From contig JAFSJN010000001.1 of NCBI GenBank assembly GCA_017439235.1, positions 19,194 to 83,193 of the forward strand: a stretch of DNA of 64,000 nt, given 5' to 3'. Every line of letters begins with the position of its first letter. Within the stretch, counting starts at the first letter, position 1. Both the position numbers and the translations under genes were made by a program. The notes under the pieces are model-generated. The model was not told the origin of the DNA. It did no database searches and saw only the letters and a list, made by a program, of their open reading frames with translations. This stretch comes from Paludibacteraceae bacterium (GTDB lineage: Bacteria; Bacteroidota; Bacteroidia; Bacteroidales; Paludibacteraceae). Below are positions 37,511 to 46,443 of this stretch, piece by piece.

Positions 37511-39223
37511 ATGAGAATGATTATGAAAAAGAGTATTATATTAGCAGCTATCGCAGCTGTAGTGCTGACGGGTTGCAAAGATAGTTTCTTAGACCGCCAA
37601 TACGAAGGTGAAGCTATCAGCCAGGAGAAATTCGAGAGACTCGGAAGCGAGACCTTGGAAGGTACCCTGCTGGGCTTGTACACGATGATTTATTCGGACG
37701 GCAGCAGTAGCCACGATGTATTCGGCCAACGCAGTATCGACCTGTGGGGTGATATCTTGTGCGGCGATATAGCCGTTACCAACAAAACCTACGGATGGTT
37801 ATACCGCGATGAGCAGATGTTGACCGCTACAGGACGTACCGGCTACGTATGGGGTTTCTACTACGACCTGATTCACAACGCTAACGCAGTGATTGAGACC
37901 ATTTACAACAATAAGGAGTTCACCGGACGCATCGAGCAATACGGACTGCCGTCGGCTAACGATACCGCCTATAAGTATTTCGAGGCCAACGACACCACGT
38001 ATGCCGTTTATCTGGCTCAAGCTTTGTCGCTGCGTGCATACTGCTATGCCAACATCTTCCGTTGGTATACGCCGGTTAACTACTATCCGGTGGGTACCTC
38101 CAGCTTCATGACCGGTCAAGACATCACTACCTATCAGTGTGCACCGGTGTATAACGAGACCAACTACACCAAGCCGCAAGCCCTTTCGACCTCGGAACAA
38201 GTATTCCAACAGGTGTATAAGGACTTCAGCGATGCTATTATGTACTTCGATGCCTTTGGTGGTTATGATCGTACCAGTAAGTTGCAGATTGATGAGTACG
38301 TAGCTCGTGGATTATTCGCTTATGCGCTGATTAACGCTGTTCCTTACTACAGAGAGTTGGACAATGCTAAATACACTGCCTACAATACCTTAGCCCTGCA
38401 ATTGGCTGACTCTGTTATTACAAGCGGTGAATTCCAGATGATTAATCGCCAGAACTTAACAGAGACCGGTTTCAACGATGCCAGCAATCCCAGCTGGATG
38501 TGGGGACAAACGGTCGTAACCGAGACCGCCGGCGGCCTCAAGAGCTGGTTCGGTCAGGTGGATATCCACTCCTATAGTTACGCGTGGGCAGGTGATACTA
38601 AGGTTATCGATGAAAACCTACTCGGATCACTCAAAGACGGTCACCCCTGGGATGCACGTGTCCTGTGGTTTAACGATGGCGAGACCAAGTCGGCCTTCAA
38701 GGATTGCCCTGACGGTAAGTTCTTCTCCAATAAGAACCGTTACTCCACCGCTGCTGAGGATATTGACCGCGAATGGTTGAGCGACAACGTGCTGATGCGT
38801 TTTGAGAGCATGTACCTCATTGCTGCCGAAGCAGCTATGAACTTGGACCAAATAGCTAAAGCCAAAGAGTACTTAACCACGCTTACCGCTGAGCGCGTCC
38901 TCGATGACGACAGCGAGACCATCAACGAATACAATGATTTTGTCAATTCGTTGAGCAGTGCCGATAAGTTCCGCACCGAGCTGACCTACAACTGGCGTGT
39001 AGAGATGTGGGGCGAAGGCTTTGGCTTGCAGACCTTCCGTCGTCTAACCGGTACGACCAAACGTGGCGGTAACCACGACTACGCCGGTGGACAGGAAGTA
39101 AACGCTACCGATGCCAGCTTCAACATGCAGATTCCGACATCGGAGGCCACCTACAATCCTTACGTAGGCGATGATAATCGCAACAAAATTGTCAAATTTA
39201 CCAAATTGACAAAAGCATACTAA
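37511..39223 (+). CDS. SusD/RagB-family surface lipoprotein
   Basis: 570 residues. ATGs at 37511 and 37523 are both possible; the second (MKKSIILAAIAAVVLTGC) gives the cleaner signal peptide with lipobox LTGC. SusD features: SFLDRQYEG after the anchor, TPR-like helices (YLAQALSLRAYCYANIFRWYTPV), the C-terminal MYLIAAEAAM segment and a final YNWRVEMWGEG...FRRLT motif. The protein forms the lid on the SusC transporter and binds ligand at the cell surface. It follows susC by 23 nt. Confidence 0.93.
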   Translation: MRMIMKKSIILAAIAAVVLTGCKDSFLDRQYEGEAISQEKFERLGSETLEGTLLGLYTMIYSDGSSSHDVFGQRSIDLWGDILCGDIAVTNKTYGWLYRDEQMLTATGRTGYVWGFYYDLIHNANAVIETIYNNKEFTGRIEQYGLPSANDTAYKYFEANDTTYAVYLAQALSLRAYCYANIFRWYTPVNYYPVGTSSFMTGQDITTYQCAPVYNETNYTKPQALSTSEQVFQQVYKDFSDAIMYFDAFGGYDRTSKLQIDEYVARGLFAYALINAVPYYRELDNAKYTAYNTLALQLADSVITSGEFQMINRQNLTETGFNDASNPSWMWGQTVVTETAGGLKSWFGQVDIHSYSYAWAGDTKVIDENLLGSLKDGHPWDARVLWFNDGETKSAFKDCPDGKFFSNKNRYSTAAEDIDREWLSDNVLMRFESMYLIAAEAAMNLDQIAKAKEYLTTLTAERVLDDDSETINEYNDFVNSLSSADKFRTELTYNWRVEMWGEGFGLQTFRRLTGTTKRGGNHDYAGGQEVNATDASFNMQIPTSEATYNPYVGDDNRNKIVKFTKLTKAY

Positions 39224-39265
39224 AATAATCAACTGTTTAATTTTTAAATCAATTCATTAAAGCGT

Positions 39266-40489
39266 ATGAAAAAGATTTTATTCGGAGTATTACTCCTCAG
39301 CGTGGCAATGATTTTTGCCGCCTGCAAAAAAGACAGCAAGAGCGGTAGTGGCTCGAGTCTGAATTCTCTCGCTATTAAGCCCGCTACGGCTACTCTTACC
39401 CCGGGTGAGACCCTGCGTTTGACCGCAGACTATGCTCCTAAGGGTGCTAAGGTTAACCTGAGTTGGGAGTCCAGCAACGAGGACGTTGTTGTAGTTAGCG
39501 AAAACGGTACCCTCACCGCCGGTGAAGAAGGTGAAGCCGTTATTACGTTATACGAAGCCAACAGCGGTAAGTCTGCTGTTTGCAACGTAACCGTTACCTC
39601 GTTCGTTAAGTCGTTGGTATTTACTCAGGCTTGCCTCTACATGTATGACATTGACAGTACTGAGTTGGTTACCTACCACCACTCTCGTCTCGGTGACCTG
39701 AAAGCCTTCAAGGCAGAGCAAGACCTGATGCTCTTCTCGGATGGTTTCTACTACAACGCCAGCGGTAAACTGGATGGCCCCGAAGATGCAGCTATCGCTA
39801 TCTGGCCCAACACCATTTACGTAGCTCCTATCATGGAGAATCCTGCTTTGATTGAGATTTACGGTGAGAAAGTAGGCAACGTAGGCTTCACCCTTGGTGC
39901 ATACTATGTTGGCGGTCCTGACACACTGCTCACTCACAATGCTAAGCCCGGTAACATCACCGATGAGGCTGCTTATATTCAAGACGTAGTTGATGCTTTG
40001 AATGCAGGTTCCGCATCTTACTTCCAGGAGGCAGCTAAACTGCAAGAGGGTGCATGGGTTTCTATCTTCTTCACCCAGACGGATGATCAGGGTGAAGCTC
40101 ATCGTTATAGCAACTACATCAAGGATGGTAAGGTGCTCAAAGGTAGTGTCGTTGATATCGAAGGTACCCAAGGTTCTTCCGAATATATGGATAAGATTGA
40201 CTACATCGCAATGGGTGTTCAATATCTTACCGATAAGAGCATTGACAACTATAGCGCTTATATGTTTGGTTGCAACCTCGCTGCTGACACGGTTAAAGAT
40301 GTTATCTACGCTGTAGACAATGAGGTTCACTTCGACGAGACCATCGTTTATACCTATGGCGAACTGCCCCAGGGTATCTCTGCTGAACCCAAGGCTGTGC
40401 TGCTGCCGGCTAAGCAACCCGCTGCTACTCGTATGAACCTGTTGAAGACCAACTACAGCAAAGTTGCCTTTGCTAAGTTTATGTTCTAA
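39266..40489 (+). CDS. Surface lipoprotein with bacterial Ig-like domain (SusE/F position)
   Basis: 407 residues. Lipobox FAAC near residues 17-20, a Ser/Gly linker, then a Big-type Ig domain (about 35-110: LAIKPATATLTPGETLRLTA, WESSNEDVVVVSENG, GEAVITLYEANSG). The remaining 290 residues are unrecognised. Third gene of the Sus-like operon, a position often used by ligand-binding SusE/F-type lipoproteins. A strong bidirectional terminator follows. Ligand unknown. Confidence 0.82.
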   Translation: MKKILFGVLLLSVAMIFAACKKDSKSGSGSSLNSLAIKPATATLTPGETLRLTADYAPKGAKVNLSWESSNEDVVVVSENGTLTAGEEGEAVITLYEANSGKSAVCNVTVTSFVKSLVFTQACLYMYDIDSTELVTYHHSRLGDLKAFKAEQDLMLFSDGFYYNASGKLDGPEDAAIAIWPNTIYVAPIMENPALIEIYGEKVGNVGFTLGAYYVGGPDTLLTHNAKPGNITDEAAYIQDVVDALNAGSASYFQEAAKLQEGAWVSIFFTQTDDQGEAHRYSNYIKDGKVLKGSVVDIEGTQGSSEYMDKIDYIAMGVQYLTDKSIDNYSAYMFGCNLAADTVKDVIYAVDNEVHFDETIVYTYGELPQGISAEPKAVLLPAKQPAATRMNLLKTNYSKVAFAKFMF

Positions 40490-40509
40490 TTCCAACAAGG
40501 GTCAAAAAG

Positions 40510-40543
40510 AAAATGGTCGCTCCAGCGAGCGGCCATTTTTTTT
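40510..40543. terminator. Bidirectional terminator after the SusC/D operon
   Basis: A 13-bp stem AAAATGGTCGCTC/GAGCGGCCATTTT (one wobble) with a CAGC loop and a run of eight T on the plus side. It also serves the convergent C10 protease gene through its A-run. Confidence 0.9.
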
Positions 40544-40560
40544 GTTATCATATAGCTCTT

Positions 40561-41670
40561 TTAGCGAGCCATAAACTTACGTCCGTTGCGGATATATATT
40601 TGTCCGGGCGTCAACTCCGATACACGGCGACCAAGAATATCAAATACCGGAGCGTTCATATCTTCGCTCATAACGATTTGCGGGTCGGCCGTATAACCGG
40701 CAGGATAGATTTGTATAATCACACTCTGGTTGTACGATAAATCCATCTCATCGGTTTTAGGCGTTTGATACCAACCATTGGAAACGCCGCCCCACCCCCA
40801 GTCGTAGTGATAATAATAACGTGTACGTGTCGATGTCTTAGACATCTGGCAACCATCTAATACATAGGCGTGACCACTACCAGATTGTTGCTTAGAGGCC
40901 GCAAAAAGCGGACGATTGGCCTGTAATTCAGTCTTAATAAGATTAAACCACTGAGAATCGGTATAGTCAGCCTTATACACCATCTGGGCATCAATACTGA
41001 AATCAAAATTAGTGAACAACGCATCAGGAACTAATTCCGACTGCGTGCCGCTACCATCTGTATCGTAATCCATCTTTACCGATACGCCGCAATAGTATAC
41101 CAATTGCGCAATGGCGTTTCCCTGCTCTTCAGTATATTGTTGGTTGTAGTTGTGCAGGATATTGTTCCAATCCGGTTCATAGCCTTCGAAGGACTCAGTG
41201 ATAGTACGACCGGCATCTGTCTTATAAGACATCGAGCCATGACAAGTCTTAGGATGCTGCCAATATGTCATAATAGTTGCCATAGCCGTAGCTACACATC
41301 CGGTAACACAATGTTTTCCGGCCACCACGGGCGTCATATTATAGTACGGAGCATACTGGTGCTGGCGGATATCGCCCAACAGCGGACCGACAGAGTCAAT
41401 AATCTCTGCTACCACTTGCTGCAGACGAGCAGGAGCCTGCTGATGAGTCAGTTGCGGATCAAAACCGATAGAACGCCAGGCAGAACGCATCTCGTCAGAG
41501 ATAGCGGACAACGTACCTTGCTCGGAATAGGCTACTACTTCGCCCGTTTCATCAATAGCGATAAATCCGCCATTCGGACGGTCGTAAATCTGCACCTTAG
41601 ACGGTGCTGCTGCCCATAGCGTAGCACTTATCGCCAGGGACAAAAAGAAGAACAATTTTTTCATACGCAT
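40561..41670 (-). CDS. C10 family (streptopain-like) cysteine protease, exported
   Basis: 369 residues. Signal peptide (MKKLFFFLSLAISATLWAAA). A short pro-like segment follows, then the catalytic region with Cys in HCVTGCVATAMATIM and His in SGHAYVLDGC. The YHYDWGWGGVSNGWY signature completes the papain-like SpeB fold. The C-terminal segment (VFDILGRRVSELTPGQIYI) resembles a T9SS-type sorting tail, so export to the surface or medium is likely. It is divergent from the M6 metalloprotease gene, sharing a compact promoter region. It resembles Bacteroidales proteases in the interpain/SpeB group. Confidence 0.9.
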   Translation of the reverse strand: MRMKKLFFFLSLAISATLWAAAPSKVQIYDRPNGGFIAIDETGEVVAYSEQGTLSAISDEMRSAWRSIGFDPQLTHQQAPARLQQVVAEIIDSVGPLLGDIRQHQYAPYYNMTPVVAGKHCVTGCVATAMATIMTYWQHPKTCHGSMSYKTDAGRTITESFEGYEPDWNNILHNYNQQYTEEQGNAIAQLVYYCGVSVKMDYDTDGSGTQSELVPDALFTNFDFSIDAQMVYKADYTDSQWFNLIKTELQANRPLFAASKQQSGSGHAYVLDGCQMSKTSTRTRYYYHYDWGWGGVSNGWYQTPKTDEMDLSYNQSVIIQIYPAGYTADPQIVMSEDMNAPVFDILGRRVSELTPGQIYIRNGRKFMAR

Positions 41671-41684
41671 AATACTTTACGGCG

Positions 41685-41716
41685 CAAAGGTACAAAAAAA
41701 TTCAGAATAGCACAAA
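41685..41716 (-). promoter_or_regulatory. Promoter of the C10 protease gene
   Basis: Minus strand: TTTG (41713-41716), 20-nt spacer, TACCTTTG (41685-41692). Confidence 0.82.
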
Positions 41717-41742
41717 TAATTTCGCCTTTTTCTGGCAATAAA

Positions 41743-41774
41743 GTTGCATAAATGCATCTTTTTTTGTACCTTTG
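41743..41774 (+). promoter_or_regulatory. Promoter of the M6 protease gene
   Basis: GTTG (41743-41746), 20-nt spacer, TACCTTTG (41767-41774). Its -33 box lies 26 bp from the -33 box of the divergent C10 gene promoter. Confidence 0.78.
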
Positions 41775-41805
41775 CACACTTTTTTGACCTCAATATGCCT
41801 AAAAG

Positions 41806-44592
41806 ATGAACTGGAGAAACAATACATACGGCCTGCTGATAACGATAGCGCTGATGCTTTTCACCGCTCCTTCAGCGTGGGCTGTCATCGCCCGTCCCGG
41901 GAGCGGATTGGTAGGTGACGAATGGTTTAGTTATAACGAGAACGACCCTATCGCCCACAATCCGCAAGCATTGATGCAGCGCCGCATGGCTGCCGAGCAG
42001 ATACGCCCGCGTCAAAAGATGTCTTCCACCTTCCCTAAATTCGGTAAGGTGCGCAGTATCGCCATATTGGTCAACTTCACCGACGTGCAGTTTACTATCC
42101 CCAATGCTAAGGAAGCCTTCTACGCTATGCTCAACGAATCAGGCTATAGCGACAATAAGGGTACCGGTTCGGCACGCGACTATTTTATTGCCAGTTCAGA
42201 CAGCCTGTTCCTGCCTGAGTTTGACGTGGTAGGACCTTATACCCTGGCGCATGAACAGGCGTATTACGGAGCGCATACCGGCGGCAGTTCATTCAACCAT
42301 GAGCATGTTATGGAAATGATTCGTCAGGCTTGCGCTTTAGCCGAAGCGGATGGCGTTGACTTTCGCAATTATGACGAAAATAACGATGGACAAATAGACA
42401 ATGTCTTTGTCTACTACGCCGGATACAACGAAGCTGACGGAGGCGGTTCCAACACCGTTTGGCCACACCGATCGGTCGTATACCCCACCTCCACATTCAA
42501 TGGCAAAGAGTTGTTCGACTATGCTTGTTCATCGGAACTGAAAACCACCAGCGGTCGCCTGCGTGGCGAAATGACCGGCATAGGTGCTTTCTGTCACGAG
42601 TTCGGGCATGTATTAGGCTTACCCGATATGTACAATACCGCCAGCAGCAATGCCTATACGGTCGGCACATGGGATATTATGTGCTCCGGCAGTTATAGCA
42701 ACGACAGCCGCACACCGCCTATGTACACAGCCTTTGAGCGCTATATGTTAGGATGGGCTATCCCCACCCAACTGACCAATGCGGGCGATTATCTGCTCAA
42801 GCCATTGGAAGAAGGTGGAGAGGCTTATTTGATTGCTACTAAGAATCACAACCTCACTCCGGGCAATCCCAATCCCGCTGAGTTCTGGTTGGTCGAGAAT
42901 CGTCAACATGTAGGATGGGACACCCCCGAAGGAGCCTTGCCCGGCACGGGCTTATTAATATCACACATCACCCATAAGAGTGCCAATTGGAACAGCAACA
43001 CCTATAATAACTCCGTTCCCCTGGGATTTGATGTCTGCGAGGCCTACAATCCCTCCCCCACCTATTCGACGGAAAGCGACACCTACCCCGGCGCAATGAA
43101 TATCACCTCCTTCCTGCCGCAAGCCAACAACGGCACCAAACTGTCCCATATGCAAGTGAGCAAGATACGCCTGACGGGCGAGGGACTGGTTGCCTTCCAT
43201 TTTGGTACAGCGGATAGTGTGGGACTATACGTATTCCCGGAAGAGATTCCCGCCATACTGGCAGAGATAGTAGACGGAGAGCGTACAGGAGGAAGCATAG
43301 AGAAAATAGAGATTAGCGGAAAGAAACTGTTAGATAGCATTCTCTACATTTCTCTCTCGCCCAACACCTTCCAAATGAGTTGGGATAGCGTCACGTGGTA
43401 TCGCAACCAGATTACCGATGCTATCGCAGCGGATAGTACGTACCAACGGGCGCTATACGTGCGTTATTCCCCCACCAAATCCTGCGTCAGCCAATCCGGT
43501 TCCTTACAGATAGAGACCGGCAACTATAAACAATCAACGCAAGCAGTATTGCAAGGCGAAGCTACGCGCCCCATACAGATTACGCCGGTGATTCCCCAGC
43601 CGGCAGACGACATAACGCCTTATTCGTTCCTCGCACAATGGGAAGAGCAAGACGATGCCGACATCTACTACCTGACGCTTTTCCGCCTATTGGATAAGGA
43701 ACAGGAGATGGTACAGAGTTTCGACCGCTTCGACAGCCAGGCTCATATTCGCGAGGCAGGCTGGAAAGCTAACTTTGTCAACCTCACTACTGTCACTCAT
43801 AGCGAAGGTAAGGCAGCCGTATTGTTTGAAGAGACCGGCGACACATTGGTCAGCGAGACCTTTGTAATGCCCGTTACTAAGATGAGCGTGTGGACAGGAC
43901 AGAGTTTTGTCGGTACTATGGATACAGACAACGGAGGCAGCATCACTATAGAAGGCTTTGGCAACGATAATCAATGGCACACCATTGAAGTCATCACTAT
44001 GCGTTCCACCTCTAAAGCACAAACGCGCACCTATACGTTCGATGAACAGGATAGTATACGTATCTTCCGCTTCAGTTATAACCATATAGGCGGATTAGGT
44101 GGTATTGCTGTGGACGATTTCCATGCCGTAATGAACAAGACTCCGGAATATATTTACTCTGGTACCGATTATATCCTATACGCTCCGGTAGGCGAGACTA
44201 CCCTGGACGCATTAAAACCCGCTACGGACTATTACTATCAATTGCAAGCTTACGAAGATAAGGGCTGTGAACCGCACCTGACGGACTTAGGTCCCATCAT
44301 GCACGTGACTACACGTCAAGGCACCGCTAAGACCGGCAAACAGTTTACTATCCATTGCTACAACTCCCAAGAAGTGTATGCCTACCTGCCCGACTGGACA
44401 AGCACCGACTACCGACTCTATGTCTACGATACTGCAGGTCGACTGGTTAAGACCGTTCCTATCCTCGAAAGCGGACACACCGTGCAGATTCCTACTGAAG
44501 GCTTCGTACCCAATACGTTGTACCTGGTTAAGTACGCAACCGACTCAGGAATCCAACGCAAGAATCTCTGGTCCAAATTCCTATACAGATAA
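41806..44592 (+). CDS. M6 family (immune-inhibitor-A-like) metalloprotease, exported
   Basis: 928 residues. Signal peptide to about residue 26. The catalytic domain (about 80-400) has a Ca-binding-like DENNDGQIDN loop (about 188-197), the zinc motif HEFGHVLGLPDMY (about 264-276), and a downstream Met-turn-like WDIMCSGSY. Beta-sandwich segments follow (about 500-840, including a jelly-roll region ending GGIAVDDF). The C-terminus (YVYDTAGRLVKTVPI...NTLYLVKYATDSG) fits a T9SS type A sorting domain. Likely secreted or surface-anchored proteolysis. A 12-bp perfect terminator follows. Confidence 0.92.
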   Translation: MNWRNNTYGLLITIALMLFTAPSAWAVIARPGSGLVGDEWFSYNENDPIAHNPQALMQRRMAAEQIRPRQKMSSTFPKFGKVRSIAILVNFTDVQFTIPNAKEAFYAMLNESGYSDNKGTGSARDYFIASSDSLFLPEFDVVGPYTLAHEQAYYGAHTGGSSFNHEHVMEMIRQACALAEADGVDFRNYDENNDGQIDNVFVYYAGYNEADGGGSNTVWPHRSVVYPTSTFNGKELFDYACSSELKTTSGRLRGEMTGIGAFCHEFGHVLGLPDMYNTASSNAYTVGTWDIMCSGSYSNDSRTPPMYTAFERYMLGWAIPTQLTNAGDYLLKPLEEGGEAYLIATKNHNLTPGNPNPAEFWLVENRQHVGWDTPEGALPGTGLLISHITHKSANWNSNTYNNSVPLGFDVCEAYNPSPTYSTESDTYPGAMNITSFLPQANNGTKLSHMQVSKIRLTGEGLVAFHFGTADSVGLYVFPEEIPAILAEIVDGERTGGSIEKIEISGKKLLDSILYISLSPNTFQMSWDSVTWYRNQITDAIAADSTYQRALYVRYSPTKSCVSQSGSLQIETGNYKQSTQAVLQGEATRPIQITPVIPQPADDITPYSFLAQWEEQDDADIYYLTLFRLLDKEQEMVQSFDRFDSQAHIREAGWKANFVNLTTVTHSEGKAAVLFEETGDTLVSETFVMPVTKMSVWTGQSFVGTMDTDNGGSITIEGFGNDNQWHTIEVITMRSTSKAQTRTYTFDEQDSIRIFRFSYNHIGGLGGIAVDDFHAVMNKTPEYIYSGTDYILYAPVGETTLDALKPATDYYYQLQAYEDKGCEPHLTDLGPIMHVTTRQGTAKTGKQFTIHCYNSQEVYAYLPDWTSTDYRLYVYDTAGRLVKTVPILESGHTVQIPTEGFVPNTLYLVKYATDSGIQRKNLWSKFLYR

Positions 44593-44623
44593 CCCACATT
44601 TCACCACTTTGTTGAAAAATAAT

Positions 44624-44660
44624 ACAACTTGCTGTAAATCACAGCAAGTTGTTTATTTTT
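44624..44660 (+). terminator. Intrinsic terminator of the M6 protease gene
   Basis: A 12-bp perfect stem ACAACTTGCTGT/ACAGCAAGTTGT with a 5-nt loop, followed by TTATTTTT. Confidence 0.9.
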
Positions 44661-44703
44661 AAATGTCGAAAAAACGGTCGAAACAAGTGTTTGAAAATTT
44701 TTT

Positions 44704-44746
44704 GTGGTGAAAAGTGGGGAAATATCAAATATTTTTTGTAATTTTG
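44704..44746 (+). promoter_or_regulatory. mraZ promoter with overlapping MraZ-box repeats
   Basis: -7 box TAATTTTG (44739-44746). In place of a TTTG -33 there are two direct repeats, GTGGTGAAAA (44704) and GTGGGGAAAT (44714), exactly 10 bp apart. MraZ in other bacteria binds TGGG-type repeats with a 10-bp period upstream of its own gene, so autoregulation is plausible. Confidence 0.65.
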
Positions 44747-44774
44747 CAGTCGATTTCATAAAAGACTGTACAAA

Positions 44775-45224
44775 ATGAATACATTCATCGGAAACATTGA
44801 GGCACGAGCGGACGAAAAAGGGCGCATTTTCGTTCCGGCTTCCTATCGCAGAATATTGAGCGAGATGGATAGTCATCGTATCGTTATGCGCCGCGATATA
44901 GATAATGAATGTCTGATCTTCTACCCCGAGCAGGTGTGGAACGAGAAAGTCAATGCCATGCGTCAGGCATTGGATGAGTGGGATCCTGAAGATCAGTTGA
45001 TGTTGATGCAGTTTATGTCCGATGCCGAATACCTGGAGATGGACGGTCAGGGACGTATCCTGTTACAGAAAAAGAACCTGGAGACTATCGGTGCTCAGCA
45101 AGATGTCCTCTTTGTAGGCATGCTCAACCGCTTTGCGTTATGGACACCTGAGAAGTTCGCCGATAAGCGCCTGAGTCAAACCGAATTGGCAGCAAGACTG
45201 CGCAACAAGATGAAGAAGCAATAA
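44775..45224 (+). CDS. mraZ: Transcriptional regulator MraZ
   Basis: 149 residues, two SpoVT/AbrB-type swapped-hairpin domains (FIGNIEARADEKGRIFVPA, then LEMDGQGRILLQ). It heads the division and cell-wall cluster and usually represses it, binding direct repeats in its promoter; such repeats are visible upstream. The stop overlaps the next start by one base. Confidence 0.94.
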   Translation: MNTFIGNIEARADEKGRIFVPASYRRILSEMDSHRIVMRRDIDNECLIFYPEQVWNEKVNAMRQALDEWDPEDQLMLMQFMSDAEYLEMDGQGRILLQKKNLETIGAQQDVLFVGMLNRFALWTPEKFADKRLSQTELAARLRNKMKKQ

Positions 45225-46126
45225 TGGATCCCGTTTACCACATACCGGCCCTGCTCAACGAGACCATCCAAGGCTTAGCCATTAAGCCCGACGGCGTCTA
45301 TGTTGACGTAACATTCGGAGGAGGAGGACATAGTCGCGCCATCTTGACACAAATGAGCGCAGCAGGCCGGAATGGTTCAGGCAAGCTCTATTCCTTCGAC
45401 CAGGATGCTGATTCGCTACGCAACAAGATAGACGACAACCGCTGGCACTTTGTGCACAGCAATTTTCGCTACTTAAGTCAATGGATGGATTATTATGGCG
45501 AGCAACAGATAGACGGCTTATTGGCCGACCTGGGTGTCAGCTTTCACCACTTCGATGAAGCGGAACGCGGATTCAGTTTTCGCTTTGACGGCCCGTTGGA
45601 TATGCGCATGAATCAGCAAGCCGGACGTACGGCAGCAGAGATAGTCAACACCTATGATGAAGAAGCGCTCGCGCGCGTGCTATATATATATGGAGAACTG
45701 AAAAACTCACGTGCTATCGCTCGCAAACTTATTTCTGCCCGTCAACAACGCCCTATCGACACTACCGGCCGACTGGCTGAGTTATTGTCGGGACAAAAGA
45801 AAGAACTGACTTGCGTCTTCCAGGCTCTGCGCATAGAGGTCAATGACGAGTTGGGCGCCTTGCGCGAGATGTTGGTGACCGCTCGCGATTTACTTCGCCC
45901 CGGAGGACGAATAGCCATTCTTACCTATCACTCGTTGGAAGACCGCATCGTCAAGAATTTCTTGCGCGCAGGTAATATAGAAGGCACTATAGAGAAAGAC
46001 TTTTACGGAAACATATTAACACCGTTTCGATTGATTGAGAAAGGCTTAAGTGCCGGCGAAGAAGAAGTGAACCGCAATCCTCGCGCCCGTAGTGCCAAAC
46101 TCCGTGTCGCGGAAAAAATAGGCTGA
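45224..46126 (+). CDS. rsmH: 16S rRNA (cytosine-1402-N4)-methyltransferase RsmH
   Basis: 300 residues. The SAM motif VDVTFGGGGHSRAIL (about 28-42), GLLADLGVSFHHFD, MRMN and the C-terminal LTYHSLEDRIVKNF and NPRARSAKLRVAEK segments identify it. It methylates C1402 in the ribosomal P site. Second gene of the cluster, in the usual place. Confidence 0.95.
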   Translation: MDPVYHIPALLNETIQGLAIKPDGVYVDVTFGGGGHSRAILTQMSAAGRNGSGKLYSFDQDADSLRNKIDDNRWHFVHSNFRYLSQWMDYYGEQQIDGLLADLGVSFHHFDEAERGFSFRFDGPLDMRMNQQAGRTAAEIVNTYDEEALARVLYIYGELKNSRAIARKLISARQQRPIDTTGRLAELLSGQKKELTCVFQALRIEVNDELGALREMLVTARDLLRPGGRIAILTYHSLEDRIVKNFLRAGNIEGTIEKDFYGNILTPFRLIEKGLSAGEEEVNRNPRARSAKLRVAEKIG

Positions 46127-46128
46127 CT

Positions 46129-46443
46129 ATGAAGCACAAGATAACCCTGCAGGAAATATTAAACGGCGATTTCTTAACCCGCGCATGGGTGAAGAAACAG
46201 TATCGGTTGATATTGCTTATTTGCGGTCTTATCTTCCTGTATATCCTGTCCGACTTCTCTGCCCAACGGCAACACAACCGCCTCACGCAGACCGAGAGGG
46301 AGTTGCAAGATGCACGTTTCATTTACCAGACCCTGCACGCCGAGTTGGTCGAGCAGACACGTCAATCCTCTATCTCCGCCACGCTCCGGGAGCGCGGCAG
46401 TAGTGTTAAAGAGAACACCCGCCCCGTTATACGCATAGAATAA
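46129..46443 (+). CDS. FtsL-like division protein
   Basis: 104 residues with one transmembrane segment (about 26-42, LILLICGLIFLYILSDF) and a following coiled-coil (about 45-85). Sequence is weakly conserved, but size, topology and position between rsmH and ftsI match FtsL, which bridges FtsQB and FtsWI at the septum. Its stop overlaps the ftsI start by one base. Confidence 0.8.
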   Translation: MKHKITLQEILNGDFLTRAWVKKQYRLILLICGLIFLYILSDFSAQRQHNRLTQTERELQDARFIYQTLHAELVEQTRQSSISATLRERGSSVKENTRPVIRIE

